DNA of 64,000 nt from Reyranella sp. GTDB taxonomy: Bacteria > Pseudomonadota > Alphaproteobacteria > Reyranellales > Reyranellaceae. Below are positions 40,601 to 49,120 of the stretch, in pieces; within the stretch, counting starts at the first letter, position 1, and each line of letters begins with the position of its first letter. The stretch spans positions 1 to 64,000 of the forward strand of contig JAQSDW010000218.1 in assembly GCA_029946105.1 (NCBI GenBank). Reading direction: 5' to 3'. The notes below the pieces were generated by a model. That model had not been told where the DNA came from and did no database searches. It saw only the letters and a list, made by a program, of their open reading frames with translations. Made by a program: the position numbers and the translations under genes.

Positions 40601-41071
40601 ATGACCGAACCGACGCTGCGCTCCTCGCACCTTTTTACCCTGACCCTGCAGGTCGACCCGAACATGACGGACGTCGGCGAGACGCCCTATGGGCGCCGTC
40701 GCATCGCCACCGTCACGGGCGGCAGCTTCGAAGGCGAGGAGTTGCGCGGCAGCGTGCTGCCATCGCCGGGCGGCGACTGGCTGCTGCTGCGGCGCGATGG
40801 CATCCTGCAGCTCGACGTGCGGCTGACCCTCAAGACCGACGACGGGCATCTCGTCTACATGAGTTATCGCGGCATGCGCCACGGGCCCGCCTGGGTGATC
40901 GAGCAGCTCAACAAGGGCGAGAAGGTCGATCCCAGCCAGTACTATTTCCGATCGCTGCCGTGGTTCGAGACGTCGTCGGAGAAGTATCGGTTCCTGAACC
41001 GGATCGTCTGCGTGGCGACCGGCCGGCGCGAGCCGACGGGGCCGGTCTACGAGGTTTTCCAGATCCTCTAG
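40601..41071 (+). CDS. DUF3237 family protein
   Basis: A 156-residue protein of the DUF3237/UPF0311 family, a small beta-barrel of unknown function. SSHLFTLTLQVD, GRRRIATVTGGSFEGEELRGSVLPSPGGDWLLLRRDGI and YFRSLPWFETSSEKYRFLNRIVCVATG are conserved blocks. It is often found beside acyl-CoA ligases and other degradation genes, as here. Its last 4 bp overlap the convergent hydrolase stop region. Confidence 0.9.
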   Translation: MTEPTLRSSHLFTLTLQVDPNMTDVGETPYGRRRIATVTGGSFEGEELRGSVLPSPGGDWLLLRRDGILQLDVRLTLKTDDGHLVYMSYRGMRHGPAWVIEQLNKGEKVDPSQYYFRSLPWFETSSEKYRFLNRIVCVATGRREPTGPVYEVFQIL

Positions 41072-41925
41072 CTTGCGATCCTGTCCAGCACGGGCAGGAT
41101 GTATTCGCGGAACTTCGCCGGGTTCTCGCTCATCGGGAAGTGGCCGAGTTCCTTCATGACCTGGACCTCCACTCCCTGGATCTGGGCTGCCGTGCGCAGC
41201 GTGTCCTCAGCGGTGCACGAGAAGTCGTACTCGCCGGTCAGCAGGTAGAGCGGACAGACGCTGGTGTCGATGCCCTTCACCCGCTCGCGCAGGTCGCCAT
41301 CGACCCGGTAGAAATAGAGGTCGCCCTTGAAGACGCCAGGGCCGCCTTGCATGTACATCCACAAGGTCTCGTACCGGCTCACATCCGGGCTCTGCGGTGC
41401 GATCAGGCCGGAGATCAGCGCGGCGCAGACTTCGCCACCGTGCACGTCGGGGCGATGCAGCCAGGCCGTGTCGTACCAGGGCTGCTGGAAATCGGCGGCT
41501 TCGAGCGCGATGAGTGCCCGGAACTCCGAGGCATGTTCGATCGCCAGGTTGAGCACGATGCGGCCGCCGATCGAGCAGCCCATGACGACCGGCCGGTCGA
41601 GTTCCATTGCCCGGCAGAAGGCGCGGATCGCTGCTGTATAGGAGGCCGTCGTCAGCCGGTACTCTGTCCGCTCCCAGCCGTCGGGCGGCGTCGACTTGCC
41701 GTGCCACGGCATGTCGAAAGCCAGCACCCGATAGCGTTTCGTGACGCCAGGGTCCGCCAGCAGATGGCGGAACTGTCGGCTGTCGGCGCCGGCGGTATGA
41801 AGGCAGACCAGGGGAATGCCGCCACCGCCTGCGGGGCCTGATTCCTCGAAGTAGACGCGATGGGCAACGCCATCGATCTCGAAGCGCACGTAGCGGCCGA
41901 TCACCGGGTCGATTGCCGGCGCCAT
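41068..41925 (-). CDS. Alpha/beta hydrolase
   Basis: A 285-residue cytoplasmic hydrolase. Motifs: PLVCLHTAGADSRQF (oxyanion), FDMPWHGKSTPP, nucleophile Ser in GCSIGGRI, acid in LTGEYDFSCT and His in ELGHFPMSENP. Resembles carboxyl-ester or C-C bond hydrolases; reaction not assignable. ATG 41925 follows GGAGGCGATCTG and lies 2 bp after the stop of the SCP2-like gene, so the two are one unit. Confidence 0.88.
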   Translation of the reverse strand: MAPAIDPVIGRYVRFEIDGVAHRVYFEESGPAGGGGIPLVCLHTAGADSRQFRHLLADPGVTKRYRVLAFDMPWHGKSTPPDGWERTEYRLTTASYTAAIRAFCRAMELDRPVVMGCSIGGRIVLNLAIEHASEFRALIALEAADFQQPWYDTAWLHRPDVHGGEVCAALISGLIAPQSPDVSRYETLWMYMQGGPGVFKGDLYFYRVDGDLRERVKGIDTSVCPLYLLTGEYDFSCTAEDTLRTAAQIQGVEVQVMKELGHFPMSENPAKFREYILPVLDRIAS

Positions 41926-41927
41926 GG

Positions 41928-42311
41928 TCAGATCGCCTCCGGAAGTCGGCGCGGCAGTGCCAGCAGGTCCTTGAAGTACTGCAGGTTCTGTAGCAATGGC
42001 CGCAGGTCGCCCTGCATCGACGCGGCACCACGCTTGGTGAGCGCAAAGAGGTCGTGCCAGCCGGGCTCGGGCATCGGCCGCCAATGGCGCTGCCAGGCCT
42101 CCTCGGTGCCGCTGATCGAGAATGCCACCGAGCGCAGCAGGCGGGGCCCGCGGGCAAGTTCGGCGAGCGCGCCCTCGCGCAGGCTAAGATAAAAGGGCTC
42201 CGCGCCGATATCGATGCGGCAGTCCGCGCTGAGCCAGCCGCCGCGACGGCGCAGATCACTATCGGCGGCGAGCAGGTCGGGCAGTCGGGCGAAGCGTTCG
42301 GCAGGGCTCAT
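41928..42311 (-). CDS. Small SCP2-like lipid-binding-domain protein
   Basis: A 127-residue protein. The pattern CRIDIGAEPFYLSLREGAL ... VAFSISGTEEAWQRHWRPMPEPGWHDLFALTKRGAASMQGDLRPLLQNL resembles SCP2 sterol-carrier domains: strand-turn-strand, then a tryptophan and a terminal LxGDxxxL block. The start overlaps the preceding stop as ATGA. It may bind a fatty acyl or isoprenoid ligand for the hydrolase downstream. The family call is from pattern only. Confidence 0.6.
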   Translation of the reverse strand: MSPAERFARLPDLLAADSDLRRRGGWLSADCRIDIGAEPFYLSLREGALAELARGPRLLRSVAFSISGTEEAWQRHWRPMPEPGWHDLFALTKRGAASMQGDLRPLLQNLQYFKDLLALPRRLPEAI

Positions 42312-43009
42312 TCCTGCAGAATGTACTCGATCTCCGATCCGTCGAAAGCCTTGAAAGCCGCCTTCACCCAGCGGCCGCGTTCGTCGAACCACTGGTCCAT
42401 GGTGATATCGCCGGCGTAGCGATAGTGCGTGGCTTCGATCGAACGCGATGCCGTCTTGATGGTCTCGCGGCCGAGATCGGTGATCTTCACCTTCGACGGC
42501 GTGCCGTACTGGGTATTGAGCAGGGTCGACTGCTTGACCTGATTCTGGTTCCAGTGGGTCGATGGCATCATGGTGGCCGGCAAGGTCTCGGCGACGGAAT
42601 TGTTGCGCTGCAGGCCCTGGTCGTTCATCGCGGCACCAGCAGCCGGCTCCGGGGCCTTCCGTTCGACCGCAAGCTGGTTGCCGTTCTGGTGCGCCTGCAT
42701 CGTGAACAGTTTGCCGTTGTCGTCGGTCTTGGTGTCGATCGATTGCAGGGTCGAGCCGTTCCATATCTCGTTGCCGCGATGGCTGTAGCGGTAGACCGTC
42801 ATCCCCATCGCCTTGACGGCAAAGTCGATCGAGGTCGACACGGCCCGCTTGTCGCCGCTGTGCTGAAACGTCAGCGTATGGGTGCCGATCGGCTGGCCAT
42901 TGCGATAGACCGTGAAGGAATGGGTGTTGCCGTACGGAAAATCATCCGCCGCGGCGGCCGATACCGCCCCCGTTGCAACAAGAATTGACGCAAGAAACAA
43001 CCGACGCAT
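42308..43009 (-). CDS. Exported DUF6134-like protein
   Basis: A 233-residue periplasmic protein. The signal peptide is about residues 1-21 (MRRLFLASILVATGAVSAAAA|D); ATG 43009 follows GGAGCTGGAAG. The mature domain begins THSFTVYRNGQPIGTHTLTF, with VSTSIDFAVKAMGMTVYRYSHRGNEIWNG and HYRYAGDITMDQWFDERGRWVKAAF, a beta-rich layout found in DUF6134 and lipid-A/LolA-like folds. It is coupled by ATGA overlap to the SCP2-like gene, hinting at an envelope-lipid role (inference). Confidence 0.75.
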   Translation of the reverse strand: MRRLFLASILVATGAVSAAAADDFPYGNTHSFTVYRNGQPIGTHTLTFQHSGDKRAVSTSIDFAVKAMGMTVYRYSHRGNEIWNGSTLQSIDTKTDDNGKLFTMQAHQNGNQLAVERKAPEPAAGAAMNDQGLQRNNSVAETLPATMMPSTHWNQNQVKQSTLLNTQYGTPSKVKITDLGRETIKTASRSIEATHYRYAGDITMDQWFDERGRWVKAAFKAFDGSEIEYILQE

Positions 43010-43072
43010 CTTCCAGCTCCTTGGTTCAATATACGTCGGAAACGTCCATCGGATCACCCTGCGATACCGTGC

Positions 43073-44257
43073 TCAGATGACCCGGTCCGCCCGCAACTGT
43101 TGGATAACGGCCGGGTCGTAGCCAAGTTCCTGCAGAATCTGGTCGGTATGCTCGCCGAGGCCAGGTGCCCGGCGGCGAATGGTGAGCGGCGTCCGCGACA
43201 GCTTCACCGGCTCCTGGAGCACCGGGACTGGCTTGCTCGCGCCGGGAAAGTCCATCGAGTGGAAGAACTTGGCGTCCTGCACGTGCTTGTCGTCCAGCGC
43301 CTGCTGCGGCGTGTAGACGGGGCCGGCGGGAATGCGGTTGGCCTCGAGGGCAGCGAGCGCCTCGGCAGCCGTCCGGGTGTCGCACCAAGCCTGCATGATC
43401 GCCGACAGCGCCTCGCCGTTGTCGCCACGCGCCAGGTCGTCCTTGAACCGGGGATCCTGGGCCAGGGCCTCGTTGCCCATCAGCTTGCACCATCGCACGA
43501 ACAGTGGCTGGCCGATGGTCATGGCGTAGATCCATCCGCCCTTGCACTTGAAGGTATCAGACGGGCCGGCGGTGAAGCCGCGGTTGAGCGTGGCGATGCG
43601 GTTGAGGCTGAGCATCGCCTGCTCGATCAGGTGCCCGTTGGTGATGTTGATGGCCGTGCGGAGGAGTGCCGTCTCGACCTTCTGGCCCTTGCCGCTCTTG
43701 GCCCGGTCGATCAGGGCGGCCAGCACGCCCACGGTGTTGAGTAAGGCGGTGCCGAAATCGACGAACGGCGCGTTCATGCGGGTCGGCACCTCGCCGTCGC
43801 CCGACAGGAACATCGCGCCCGACATTGCCTGGCCGATGGTATCGAAGCCCACACGGGTGGCGTACGGGCCTTCGGAGCCGAAGGTCGAGGTCGTGGCCAG
43901 GATGATCCGGGGGTTGATGGCGGAGATGGTGTCGTAGTCGATGCCCATCTTCTGCAGGTCTTCATAGGGCAGGTTGGCGATCACCACGTCCGAAACCGCG
44001 ACCAGCTTCTTCACGATCTCGCGGCCGGCCGGCTTCATGGGGTTGAGCGTAAGGCCGAGCTTGTTGCGGCCCATCTGGAGAAACATGGCGCCTTCGCCGC
44101 CCTCGACCACCGGGGTCACCCAGCGATCCTCGCTGCCCTCGAGCTTCTCGATCCGGATGACCTCGGCGCCGAGGTCGCCCAGCATCGTGCCGCAGAACGG
44201 GCCGGCGATGTAGCGACCGAAGTCGAGAACGCGAATTCCTTCCAGAACACCGGACAT
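43073..44257 (-). CDS. Class III CoA transferase
   Basis: A 394-residue formyl-CoA-transferase-like enzyme. GIRVLDFGRYIAGPFCGTMLGDLGAEVIRIEKLEG opens the fold and Asp167 in PFVDFGTALLNT is the expected catalytic residue. It is the last gene of the carboxylate block, 27 bp after the TRAP permease. It probably activates the imported acid to its CoA thioester, feeding the lyase encoded upstream in the same block. Confidence 0.93.
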   Translation of the reverse strand: MSGVLEGIRVLDFGRYIAGPFCGTMLGDLGAEVIRIEKLEGSEDRWVTPVVEGGEGAMFLQMGRNKLGLTLNPMKPAGREIVKKLVAVSDVVIANLPYEDLQKMGIDYDTISAINPRIILATTSTFGSEGPYATRVGFDTIGQAMSGAMFLSGDGEVPTRMNAPFVDFGTALLNTVGVLAALIDRAKSGKGQKVETALLRTAINITNGHLIEQAMLSLNRIATLNRGFTAGPSDTFKCKGGWIYAMTIGQPLFVRWCKLMGNEALAQDPRFKDDLARGDNGEALSAIMQAWCDTRTAAEALAALEANRIPAGPVYTPQQALDDKHVQDAKFFHSMDFPGASKPVPVLQEPVKLSRTPLTIRRRAPGLGEHTDQILQELGYDPAVIQQLRADRVI

Positions 44258-44284
44258 GAACCATTGCCTCCCAGGAGCCGCGCG

Positions 44285-46519
44285 TCAGGCCGTGCGACTG
44301 CGCCGGACCATTAGCAGAGCAACGGCCACCGTGGGAACGAGCATCGCAAGGCCCAACATCTCCATCTGTGCATTGCTGAGCGGCATGATCCCGCCCCCCG
44401 GCGTCGCCAGAACCAGGCCCCCCAGGATCAGGGCCACGCGCAGGGGCCACTCGAGCAGGCCGGCGTGGCGCAAGTCGCCGACCCAGGCGAGGTAGCCCTG
44501 GATGCCGCCGCAGATGAACAGGGTGCCGATCATGGCGGTGACCGCGAGATAGAGCGCCTCGACGTAGGGCACCGCGTCGCCGGGCGTGGCGGCCTGCAGG
44601 ACCAACGCAGGGTTGACCACGAAAAAGAACGGAATGAAGTAGATGATGCTGCCCACCCACATCGATTCCCAACCGGTCTTCATCGCTGGTGCACCGGCGA
44701 TACCGGCGGCTGCGAAAGAGGCGATCGCCACCGGCGGCGTGATCGACGACAGCATGCCCCAGTAGAAGATGAACATATGGACGGCCATCTTGTTGAGGCC
44801 GAGCTTCTCCAGCGCCGGCCCGACCAGGATGGCGAGGAAGATGTAGCAGGCGGTCGTCGTGAGACCGAGGCCCAGAATCAGGCTGGTTATGGCGCACATG
44901 GCCAGCAACAGCAGGGCGTTGCTGCCAGCGATGTTCAGCAGGTCGCCCGCCAGCGAGGCGATGACGCCCGTGAGCGAGAAGGCGCCGATCAGCAGGCCGC
45001 AGCCCGCCAGGATGCCGACCAGCTCGACGAAAGTTCGGCCATTGGCTTCGAGGAAGGCCACATACTTGGCGATTCCCCAGCGCTTCTCGCCGAAAATCTC
45101 GTTGAACACGACCAGCAGCATCAGGCCGCCGAGCGCGGGCAGGAGGATGGCGTTCATCCAGGCGTCGAAAACGCCTTCACCCGACGCGGCGAGCGCCTTG
45201 GCATAGTTTTCACCGCGAACCACCATGATCGCCGTGGCCAGTACGGCGGCTATGAGGTTGAGGAAGTTGACGGTCTTCCATTTCCCCGGCTGGGCCCACT
45301 GGTTCAGCACGAGCAGGAGGGCGGTGGCATAGAACGGGGCGTGGCTCTCGCGCTTGAAGTAGAGAAGCATCACGATCAGCAGGGCGATGACGAAGGCGTA
45401 ATACCAACCTTCCTTCAACGTCTGCCAGGCACTGGGCAGCTCGCTTCGCTCCAGTCCCTTGAGGCCGTGCCGGGCAGCGTACGCATCGACCTGCATGAAC
45501 AGGCCTGCGTAGTAGAGGAAAGCCGGGATGATCGCGGCGACCGCCACTTCGGCGTAGGTCGTGCCCATGAACTGGGCCATGACGAACGCGGTGGCGCCCA
45601 TCACCGGTGGCGCCAGCACGGCGCCCGTGGAGGCGCAGGCCTCGATGGCGCCGGAGTAGGACGGGGTGAAGCCCGTTTTCTTCATGGTCGGGATGGTCAT
45701 GGTACCGGCCGTCAGCACGTTGCTGACGATGCTGCCGGACATCATGCCGAGCAGGCCTGATGCGAAGATGCAGACCTTTGCCGCGCCGCCGCGGAAGGTC
45801 CCGCACATGGCAAAGGCAATGTTGATGAAGAATTTGCCGGCACCCGTCATCATCAGCGCGGTGCCGAATACCAGGAAGCCGATCACCACGTCGGCGAAGG
45901 CCTGGATCGGGATGCCCAAGAGGCTCTCGGTCGAGAGCATGTGATAGGCGGTGGTCTGTTCCAGGGTCGACTGATTGCCCTTGAGCGGCCCCAGCCAGCT
46001 GGCGCCGGCGAACAAGGGGTAGACGGTGAAGGGAAAGACGCTGAGCAGGAGGCTCCAGCCGCCGGTCCGGCGCAGCGCCTCCATCAGCACGATCCACATC
46101 AGGTAACCGGCCCAGATGACGGGCTGTGGCGGATCGCCGAACTCCCAGCCGAGCTCGGCTGCCTTGCGGATGTTGATCATCAGGTAGGCCGACGAAGCCG
46201 CCGTGCCGGCGAACAGCACGAAATCGTACCAGGCGATGCGTTCGACCGAGGCCTTCTCGCTCCCGGGGAATATCAGGAACGTGAAGGGCAGCATGCAGAG
46301 GATCAGGAGGTAGAAATATTCCGTGTTGAGCGGCGTGAAGCCCACGAAGAAGCGCAGCGTGAACTGCTGGTTGATACAGAGGAAGATCGTCGCCGCCGTC
46401 ATTGTCACCAGTGCCCAGCGCCAGACGCCGGTGAGCGAACGCGTGCGCAGGGTCTCGGCTTCGGCCGGACCTATCTGATGCGGGTCGTCGAAGACGACCC
46501 GCTCTGCCCGGTCGGTCAT
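44285..46519 (-). CDS. TRAP transporter fused permease (TAXI type)
   Basis: A 744-residue inner-membrane protein fusing the small (DctQ-like) and large (DctM-like) subunits. About four helices lie in the first 200 residues and some twelve after. GSIVSNVLTAGTMTIPTMKKTGFTPSYSGAIEACASTGAVLAPPVMGATAFVMA is the DctM core. Sodium-driven import using the TAXI receptor encoded just upstream (33 bp). Fused permeases are standard for TAXI systems. Confidence 0.93.
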   Translation of the reverse strand: MTDRAERVVFDDPHQIGPAEAETLRTRSLTGVWRWALVTMTAATIFLCINQQFTLRFFVGFTPLNTEYFYLLILCMLPFTFLIFPGSEKASVERIAWYDFVLFAGTAASSAYLMINIRKAAELGWEFGDPPQPVIWAGYLMWIVLMEALRRTGGWSLLLSVFPFTVYPLFAGASWLGPLKGNQSTLEQTTAYHMLSTESLLGIPIQAFADVVIGFLVFGTALMMTGAGKFFINIAFAMCGTFRGGAAKVCIFASGLLGMMSGSIVSNVLTAGTMTIPTMKKTGFTPSYSGAIEACASTGAVLAPPVMGATAFVMAQFMGTTYAEVAVAAIIPAFLYYAGLFMQVDAYAARHGLKGLERSELPSAWQTLKEGWYYAFVIALLIVMLLYFKRESHAPFYATALLLVLNQWAQPGKWKTVNFLNLIAAVLATAIMVVRGENYAKALAASGEGVFDAWMNAILLPALGGLMLLVVFNEIFGEKRWGIAKYVAFLEANGRTFVELVGILAGCGLLIGAFSLTGVIASLAGDLLNIAGSNALLLLAMCAITSLILGLGLTTTACYIFLAILVGPALEKLGLNKMAVHMFIFYWGMLSSITPPVAIASFAAAGIAGAPAMKTGWESMWVGSIIYFIPFFFVVNPALVLQAATPGDAVPYVEALYLAVTAMIGTLFICGGIQGYLAWVGDLRHAGLLEWPLRVALILGGLVLATPGGGIMPLSNAQMEMLGLAMLVPTVAVALLMVRRSRTA

Positions 46520-46552
46520 GAGAAGGTTTCCTTCTTGTCGATGCCGACCGAC

Positions 46553-47698
46553 TTATTCGAAGATTACGTCCATCCCGGCTTTCTGAAGCGCGGCTGCCCG
46601 TGCCTTCATCCACCCCTCGGCGAAGGCCTTGTCGTCGGACGGTCCGCCGGCGCTGTAGGCCTTCCAGGCATCCAGCATGACCTGCTGACGCTTCACCAGG
46701 TTGTCGTTGTGCTTTTGCGCCGCGTCGGTCCAGACGCCCTTCTCCTTGAAGGCGCGGATGGCGCCGTCGTGATAGGGCACGACCCAGGTGAAGTTCTGCG
46801 TCGACAGCGCCATGCCCTCGGCACCCGGAGCGCCCGTCTTGTAGTCGTTGTAGGTATCGATCATGGCCTTGGTGACGGCGTAGACCAGATCGGCCGGCCG
46901 GTCGGGGTAGGTCATGAAGATCGGATAGGCGTAGCTCGACATCGCCACCGGCGTCTGCGGCGACAGGCCGCCTGCGCCACACGTCACGTTCTGGGCGACG
47001 AAGTAGGGCGCCTTCTTGTGAACACGGGCCCAGCCCGCCTTGTCGTCCGCGGGCATGGGCGGCCATACAATGCCGCGAGGTGAACTGTCGGCTTCCTTGG
47101 ACTGCCCGGAGATGGTCGAACTCAATGCGGCGTCGGCCTCGTTGTTGATGATGCCCTTCCACATCGCGTTGTTCGACGAGAACTGGACGAGCGTCACGTC
47201 CTTCTCGGTGAGGTCGCCGAAGGCGATCAGCGCGATGGCGCCTTGCGTGAGGGCGGGTGAGCCCACCACGACCCCCAGGCGCTTGCCCTTGAGGTCCTTG
47301 ATCTGCTTGACGCCCGTGTCCTTGGCGACGGCGAGGCCGAGACCGTTGCAGGCGGTCGCCGACATCAGAAGGCGGCTGGGCTGGGGACCCCAGCTCTTGG
47401 CGCCGAACTCGAAGACGCCCTCCTGGGCGAAGTAGGTACCGATGCCCATCTGCGAGAGGATGGCCCGGTTGGCCTTCACCGGGGCAAGGCGGCCCGTGTC
47501 ATTGCCCGACGGCAGGATACGGACATCGGAGCCCAAGACCTTCTTGAATTGCTGGCCAATGGCGACGGCGATATTGAATCCCGAGGAGCCCGTATCGTAG
47601 GCCGTCCAGGACATTTCCTTGGGAATAGCCTGGCTGAAGGCCGGGCCTGAAATCAGCAACGCCAATACGGCGCCCGTAACGACGGAACGTCGAGTCAT
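46553..47698 (-). CDS. TAXI-family TRAP solute receptor
   Basis: A 381-residue periplasmic binding protein. Signal peptide about 1-22 (GPAFS|Q), preceded by TRR. SWTAYDTGSSGFNIAVAIGQQF, LPSGNDTGRLAPVKANRAILSQMG and DLKGKRLGVVVGSPAL are TAXI-type features. It delivers the substrate to the fused permease. TAXI receptors are known to take 2-oxoglutarate, glutamate and other acids; nothing here fixes the ligand. Confidence 0.9.
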   Translation of the reverse strand: MTRRSVVTGAVLALLISGPAFSQAIPKEMSWTAYDTGSSGFNIAVAIGQQFKKVLGSDVRILPSGNDTGRLAPVKANRAILSQMGIGTYFAQEGVFEFGAKSWGPQPSRLLMSATACNGLGLAVAKDTGVKQIKDLKGKRLGVVVGSPALTQGAIALIAFGDLTEKDVTLVQFSSNNAMWKGIINNEADAALSSTISGQSKEADSSPRGIVWPPMPADDKAGWARVHKKAPYFVAQNVTCGAGGLSPQTPVAMSSYAYPIFMTYPDRPADLVYAVTKAMIDTYNDYKTGAPGAEGMALSTQNFTWVVPYHDGAIRAFKEKGVWTDAAQKHNDNLVKRQQVMLDAWKAYSAGGPSDDKAFAEGWMKARAAALQKAGMDVIFE

Positions 47699-47773
47699 CT
47701 AGTCCTCCCTGAGCGTAGCGCCTTGTAGTCGGCACTCATCGCCGGGACATGTTGCCAAGTCGGAGGAGGGTGT

Positions 47774-48136
47774 TCAATCGAAGAAGGTGTTGGGCTTGAT
47801 GAAGAAAGCGAGCATCAGGCAGCCCTCGTCGGTCCAGGCCTCGTGGCGGCTGCCGGGCCGGCGCCAGACATAGTTGCCTGCCGTGCAGACGCCGGCGTGG
47901 TCGGCGAACGATCCTTCGAGCACGAAGGTCTGCTCGATGGCGACGTGCTCGTGGAGCGGAAGACGCGCGCCCGGCGCCCAGCGCATCAGCGCGGTCGACA
48001 TGCCCGTGGCCTTGTTCTCCATCAGGATCTTCCATTCGACACCAGGAAACCGCGTCGGCTGCCAGGACACGTCGGCGACATCGACGTAGGTCGAATCGGG
48101 GATCGCCTTTTCAATGATGAGGGTTTCGGCGTTCAT
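47774..48136 (-). CDS. Cupin-domain protein
   Basis: A 120-residue single cupin. Metal ligands appear in LPLHEHVAIEQTFVLEGSF (two His, Glu equivalent) and WRRPGSRHEAWTDEG (His), as in ChrR-like cupins. The start overlaps the lyase stop as ATGA, so the two are coupled. It might be a small dioxygenase, isomerase or sensor for the pathway intermediate. Confidence 0.85.
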   Translation of the reverse strand: MNAETLIIEKAIPDSTYVDVADVSWQPTRFPGVEWKILMENKATGMSTALMRWAPGARLPLHEHVAIEQTFVLEGSFADHAGVCTAGNYVWRRPGSRHEAWTDEGCLMLAFFIKPNTFFD

Positions 48137-49101
48137 GCGGCAGCCCTCTGTGCGGCGCGTTGTTTGGCAGCCTTGAGCGTGCCGCCACGCATGACGCGGC
48201 CGGGCAGGGGCCGTCCAACGACTTCCTCGGCGATCTTCGCGACCTCGATGAGCCGGTCGACGTCGAGGCCGGTTTCGACGCCCATCTCCTCGCACATGAA
48301 GGCGAAATCCTCGGTGCAGATGTTGCCGACAGCGCCCTCGGTGGCGGCGAACGGGCAGCCGCCCAGTCCGGCGATCGAGGCGTCGAATTTGGTGACACCC
48401 ATGCGTAGGCCGGCATAGGCCGCGGCCATGCCGGTGCCGCGTGTGTCATGCAGGTGGAGTGAGATCTCGAGCTCAGGCCATTTGGTGCGGATGGCGCCGA
48501 TCAGCCGCTCGATCGAGGCAGGCGTCGCCCAGCCCATGGCGTCCGTGAGCTTGATGCCCTTCAGCTTGAAGCCGGCCAGCACCGCCTCGTCGAGGGCGAG
48601 CTGAACGCGTTCGAGGATCAGCTTGGTCGACAGCTCACCTTCAAAGTTGCAGCCGAAGGCGCCCAGGATGGTGCCCCATTCGACCGGCATGCCGCGATCC
48701 TTGAAGGTCTTGAGCGACATGCGCTGCTCGACCATGGCGTCCGACACCGACTTGCCGATGTTCTTGCGCGAGAAGGTGTCGGAGGCGGTGACCCGCACGC
48801 CGCCATCGACATGCAGCGGCCCACGCAGCGCGCGCTCGAGGCCCTGTTGGTTGAGCCACAGGGCCGCGTACTCGATGCCGGGCTTCTGGCGGATGGCCGA
48901 GGCCACTTCCTCGGCGTCGGCCATGGTCGGCACGCGCTTGGGATTGACGTAGCTGACGCAGGCGATGTGCCTGAGCCCGGTCTCGGCCAGCGCCTCGATG
49001 AGGCGGACCTTCTCGGCGACCGGGATCACTTTCTTTTCCGACTGGAAGCCCTCGCGAGGGCCTTCCTCGGCAATCTCAACGCGCTTGGGCAAGTCAGACA
49101 T
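48133..49101 (-). CDS. Hydroxymethylglutaryl-CoA lyase-like enzyme
   Basis: A 322-residue HMGL/DRE-TIM metallolyase that would cleave a 3-hydroxy-3-methylacyl-CoA or citramalyl-type CoA ester. SLHLHDTRGTGMAAAYAG has the metal-binding HxH and IAGLGGCPFA the active-site Cys loop. The N-terminal motif reads EEGPREGFQSE, with Glu where classical HMG-CoA lyases have Asp (GPRDGLQ), suggesting a different acyl group. It sits with a CoA transferase and two carboxylate importers. Confidence 0.9.
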   Translation of the reverse strand: MSDLPKRVEIAEEGPREGFQSEKKVIPVAEKVRLIEALAETGLRHIACVSYVNPKRVPTMADAEEVASAIRQKPGIEYAALWLNQQGLERALRGPLHVDGGVRVTASDTFSRKNIGKSVSDAMVEQRMSLKTFKDRGMPVEWGTILGAFGCNFEGELSTKLILERVQLALDEAVLAGFKLKGIKLTDAMGWATPASIERLIGAIRTKWPELEISLHLHDTRGTGMAAAYAGLRMGVTKFDASIAGLGGCPFAATEGAVGNICTEDFAFMCEEMGVETGLDVDRLIEVAKIAEEVVGRPLPGRVMRGGTLKAAKQRAAQRAAA

Positions 49102-49120
49102 GGCGGAACTCCTCCGGGCG